Assembly (NCBI GenBank): GCA_043797735.1
Contig: JAZDPH010000054.1
Location: 1-16,273 of the forward strand
From: BS750m-G77 sp043797735
GTDB taxonomy: Bacteria; Omnitrophota; Gorgyraeia; Gygaellales; Profunditerraquicolaceae
DNA: 16,273 nt
Direction: 5' to 3'
In this document: in pieces, positions 13,948 through 16,273 of the stretch
Layout: the number at the start of each line of letters is the position of its first letter
Numbering within the stretch: position 1 is the stretch's first letter
The notes under the pieces: model-generated
What the model was told of the DNA's origin: nothing
The model's database searches: none
What the model saw: the letters and a program-made list of their open reading frames with translations, nothing else
Translations under genes and position numbers: made by a program

Positions 13948-14646
13948 TTAATAGTTGCACGCACACTGGTGCTGGGCGTACCGACCAACGCAGTCGTCGT
14001 ACCCGTACGGGTGGTGCCCGCACCAGAAAGACGGCATCGTACAAGAAGGCGGATTTGAACATATAAAAATAGGCCCATCACTCCAGGCCGGCCCCTGACA
14101 CGTAGCGCCCGGATGAAAGTGTAAACAGGTAGAGCAGTTTGTAGGATCATTATTCCACATGCAGTTTCCGTTATAAACACCTCCTCTTGTGCTACACACG
14201 GTCGGACAATTACCCCCGTACGCCCCCTCGTACCAGCAGTAGCCGGCGTTCATCCAGCCGCCACAAGTTATACAAGAACCACTATAACATCTTTTATCTG
14301 CTCCAGAACAATCGTATAGGTTTGCACCCCAATTAGTTGTCTGAGCAACACCACTTGAATAACAGGTTGCCGGCATTCTTTTTTTAATCTTACCTCCTCC
14401 GCTAAGAAGAATCTTATGGTCTCCATCAAAGGTCAAAGTAGAATCCTCTTCTAACCACAAATTAGCGCCAGAAGCAATGGTTAAATTACCGTCGTTTATC
14501 TCCTTATCTCCAATTACTGAAGTATCTTGGGTAATAGTTCTATCTCCGGTGGTATTCACAAAATCAACAGCTGGAACTGAATGAAAAAAGGATAGGCAGA
14601 GGATACCCAAAATAACCATCATTACCCCTTTTATGCTTTTGGACAT
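13948..14646 (-). CDS. Secreted cysteine-rich protein, function unknown
   Basis: A 232-residue exported protein without a family I can name. Residues 1-26 are a signal peptide (VMMVILGILCLSFFHS, likely cut after VPA). Residues about 28-90 look like beta-strand repeats (DRTITQDTSVIGDKEI, LWLEEDSTLTFDG). From residue 95 on there are 18 cysteines in about 138 residues, with many Gly, Tyr, Trp and His, ending HQCACNY. This suggests up to nine disulfides or a metal-rich surface protein. RBS AAAGGAG precedes ATG 14646. The stop is only 7 bases from the IS end, so the IS inserted just past the gene; I cannot tell whether the original 3' end was longer. Confidence 0.7.
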   Translation of the reverse strand: MSKSIKGVMMVILGILCLSFFHSVPAVDFVNTTGDRTITQDTSVIGDKEINDGNLTIASGANLWLEEDSTLTFDGDHKILLSGGGKIKKRMPATCYSSGVAQTTNWGANLYDCSGADKRCYSGSCITCGGWMNAGYCWYEGAYGGNCPTVCSTRGGVYNGNCMWNNDPTNCSTCLHFHPGATCQGPAWSDGPIFICSNPPSCTMPSFWCGHHPYGYDDCVGRYAQHQCACNY

Positions 14647-14667
14647 CAGTGGCTCCTTTCAATATAA

Positions 14668-14676
14668 AGTATAACA
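14668..14676 (-). promoter_or_regulatory. Extended -10 promoter of the cysteine-rich protein gene
   Basis: TGTTATACT (14676-14668) is a good -10 TATACT with the TGn extension; no clear -35 is present. Transcription would start near 14661, about 15 bases before the ATG. Confidence 0.5.
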
Positions 14677-14734
14677 CATTTTTAGAAAGGGATCTATAGA
14701 ATTTGGCCGAGCAACTGTCCAGACAACTTCAAGA

Positions 14735-15598
14735 TTAGTATTTAGACACATCCATACCCTCTACTAAAGTTTGATCCTTGGCTAAGTTAGGCCAGTGACG
14801 ATAATCAATTCTAGGAGCAGATAGTCGATAAGAAACCTCTCCTTTTTGGTCAGCAAAAATTATTAACTTATTTCCTTCTTTCTTATACCAAGTCCTATCT
14901 TCAAAATTGGAGGTCAGAAGAACTGATGTTGTAGCAAGATTTCTATTAGAGGCTTGCCAAAATAGCCAGAGGTCAGAGCTTTCTTTAAGATTATCGAAAT
15001 CTATGGTGTATCCATATTTAGGAGATCTGGCTTTCAACAATTGAAGCTTAACCAGACCTGTGGTTTCAATTCTTACGCCTCCGGCAAAATCAGAAACATA
15101 AGTAGCGTATTTTTTACCTCCGATATTAAAGATAGGGTCAAGAGTTCCACAGGAGAGTTTTCCTGTGCCGCCACCTATTAACACTGTATCTGTTGCAACA
15201 GTTCCGAATCTGGCTGTAACATTTCCTCCACTTACCACATCCAATTTATATGTTGGATCTGTTCTCCCGATGCCGACATTCCAAGTAGTATTAGTGGGAT
15301 AAAGATTACTCCCGATCTGATTCCAATACCCCCCGCCACCTCCCGCAGACTGCCAAGCGCCGCTGTTATCACAAAAATAGTAACCCACAAGAATACCGCC
15401 TGAGCCATCGTGATAAGTCATATCGCCTGACTGGCAGGTTGCTGACCTAGGGCCAGGGTATAACCGAATTGTTTTATATACTCCATACGGCGAAGGATAA
15501 TAGGTGGTGATGGTTATAGATTCTTCGCCAAAACCTAAAGAGAATAAAACCAGGATAAAAAATACAGTAATTCCAATAATATTAACCTTTTTGGGCAT
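14735..15598 (-). CDS. Secreted protein with ITTYYPSPYGVY motif and fibre-like repeat
   Basis: A 287-residue exported protein. Residues 1-24 are a signal peptide (IIGITVFFILVLFSLGFG). Directly after the predicted cut comes ESITITTYYPSPYGVYKTIR, a motif I recall from many secreted proteins of Omnitrophota-like genomes. Residues 55-83 form a small C...YFCDNSGAWQSAGG module. Residues 91-119 (YWNQIGSNLYPTNTTWNVGI, then GRTDPTYKLDV) resemble tail-fibre or adhesin stalk repeats of the GIGTTxPxxxLDV kind. The C-terminal half (GGKKYATYVSDFAGG, SSDLWLFWQAS, EGNKLIIFADQKGEVSYRLS) looks like a beta-rich end domain. Probably a cell-surface or extracellular structural or adhesive protein. RBS AAAGGAG precedes the ATG. 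Confidence 0.72.
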   Translation of the reverse strand: MPKKVNIIGITVFFILVLFSLGFGEESITITTYYPSPYGVYKTIRLYPGPRSATCQSGDMTYHDGSGGILVGYYFCDNSGAWQSAGGGGGYWNQIGSNLYPTNTTWNVGIGRTDPTYKLDVVSGGNVTARFGTVATDTVLIGGGTGKLSCGTLDPIFNIGGKKYATYVSDFAGGVRIETTGLVKLQLLKARSPKYGYTIDFDNLKESSDLWLFWQASNRNLATTSVLLTSNFEDRTWYKKEGNKLIIFADQKGEVSYRLSAPRIDYRHWPNLAKDQTLVEGMDVSKY

Positions 15599-15651
15599 TT
15601 CTATCTCCTTTTTTCTTATCCGCTATAGTCTTACCTATATTCTTATTTTCT

Positions 15652-15679
15652 ATTTTATAATAAATCCACCTCAATGCAA
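15652..15679 (-). promoter_or_regulatory. Weak candidate promoter of the ITTYYPSPYGVY protein gene
   Basis: TTGCAT (15679-15674), 16 bases, then TAAAAT (15657-15652). The -35 match is poor and the region is AT-rich, so chance is possible. Confidence 0.3.
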
Positions 15680-15695
15680 TCGTTATTTACCTTTC

Positions 15696-16273
15696 TTATT
15701 TTGCCTGAATAAGTTGATTTTTCAGGTTTTCATCCGATTTAACCCGGACTCTAATATAATTATCAGTATAGCCTTCCCAGTAACCTTTCCTCTCTTTTGA
15801 TTTAGCCTCAAAAAGTACGGGCAACTTGCGGCCAAGAAAGCGCTCTTTATAAATCTTGGAGCAGGAATTAGCGGCGAGCCTAAGAATATTGATATTTTTT
15901 TTCACGGTTAATCTAGACAAAAGGTTGATATCAGGTTTTAAATATGAACGCGTCCCTTTTCTTGCGGAATAAGGAAAGATATGCGTTCTTAAGGGAATAA
16001 TGCGCTTAACTAAACCTAAAGTGTTCCTGAAATGTTTTTGGGCCTCTCCCGGAAAACCAATCAGGCAATCAGTAGTAATAGCTATATCAGGAATTTTATT
16101 TTTTATTTTTTTGACGAGTTTTAGGTAATCACCGCGTGAATACCTTCGCCGCATTTTTTTTAAGATTTCGTCGTCGCCGCTTTGGATAGAAATATGCAGG
16201 TGCCGGCAGAGCTTACCTGACTTAGCCATCTTATTAATTAAGGCGCCTGTTAGGTCTGCCGCCTCTATTGAAC
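15696..16273 (-). CDS. mtaB: tRNA (t6A37) methylthiotransferase MtaB-type, 5' part beyond window
   Basis: The 3' part of a radical-SAM methylthiotransferase that converts t6A to ms2t6A. About 192 residues are present; the reading frame stays open to the window edge, beyond the first internal ATG at 16229. Visible parts are SIEAADLTGALIN, HLHISIQSGDDEILKKMRRR, ITTDCLIGFPGEAQKHFRNT and HIFPYSARKGTRSY from the radical-SAM core. A short TRAM-like tail follows, with GYWEGYTDNYIRVRV, which favours MtaB over MiaB or RimO. The cluster-binding cysteines (CxxxCxxC) would lie outside the window. The tail is slightly short, ending NQLIQAK. Its substrate nucleoside is made by TsaD, encoded at 4299-5315. 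Confidence 0.85.
   Translation of the reverse strand, partial: SIEAADLTGALINKMAKSGKLCRHLHISIQSGDDEILKKMRRRYSRGDYLKLVKKIKNKIPDIAITTDCLIGFPGEAQKHFRNTLGLVKRIIPLRTHIFPYSARKGTRSYLKPDINLLSRLTVKKNINILRLAANSCSKIYKERFLGRKLPVLFEAKSKERKGYWEGYTDNYIRVRVKSDENLKNQLIQAK

Noticed and set aside
12250..13955. Target-site duplication of the IS element
   Set aside because: I compared the bases next to both inverted repeats and saw no matching direct repeat.
13890..14180. Minus-strand frame overlapping the cysteine-rich gene
   Set aside because: It runs through the IS end and lacks a ribosome site; the 232-residue frame has a signal peptide and a good RBS.

Overview
The window is a chromosomal piece of an anaerobic, acetogen-like bacterium. 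All sixteen protein genes I can support lie on the minus strand, so transcription runs from high to low coordinates. A corrinoid iron-sulfur protein of the Wood-Ljungdahl pathway and its reductive activator sit beside a nickel-pincer cofactor gene. With these are a bactofilin, scattered short heptamer repeats and secreted proteins carrying an ITTYYPSPYGVY N-terminal motif. Together they make me think of candidate phylum Omnitrophota (OP3). That placement is an inference from gene families I recall, not something shown by an rRNA or marker search.

Layout in transcription order. (1) 16273-15696: 3' part of an MtaB-type tRNA methylthiotransferase. (2) 15598-13948: two secreted-protein genes, one with the ITTYYPSPYGVY motif and one very rich in cysteine, each with a candidate promoter. 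(3) 13940-12263: an apparently intact IS1182-type insertion sequence with 27-bp terminal inverted repeats. (4) 12116-11358: a membrane-anchored protein of unknown function with two segments that look like Sm1 motifs. (5) 11142-5414: a promoter followed by gatC-gatA, a 242-bp gap, then gatB-ctpA-yibQ with overlapping stop and start codons. (6) 5315-4299: tsaD. (7) 4290-1: a TTGACA-17-TATATA promoter that appears to start one unit: bactofilin-HTH fusion, tail-anchored HTH protein, larB, an FmdE-like gene, acsC, acsV (cut by the window edge).

How the genes fit together. GatCAB, TsaD and MtaB all act on tRNA; TsaD helps make the t6A that MtaB methylthiolates. CtpA and the YibQ-type protein act in the envelope. 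AcsC and AcsV are the methyl-carrier protein and its repair activator for acetyl-CoA synthesis. LarB makes a nickel cofactor precursor, and the FmdE-like gene between larB and acsC may be a metal or C1 accessory factor.

The most unusual material is of two kinds. The first is a pair of adjacent small genes that put the same type of helix-turn-helix domain once on a polymer-forming bactofilin and once on a C-terminal membrane anchor. The second is a set of 7-bp repeats: three different heptamers in tandem and a fourth arranged as a large palindrome. Two of them lie in frame inside universally needed genes (tsaD, gatA), and two supply the C-terminus of a protein (FmdE-like, YibQ). A perfect 13-bp inverted repeat that could hide the gatB ribosome binding site is the best candidate regulatory RNA.
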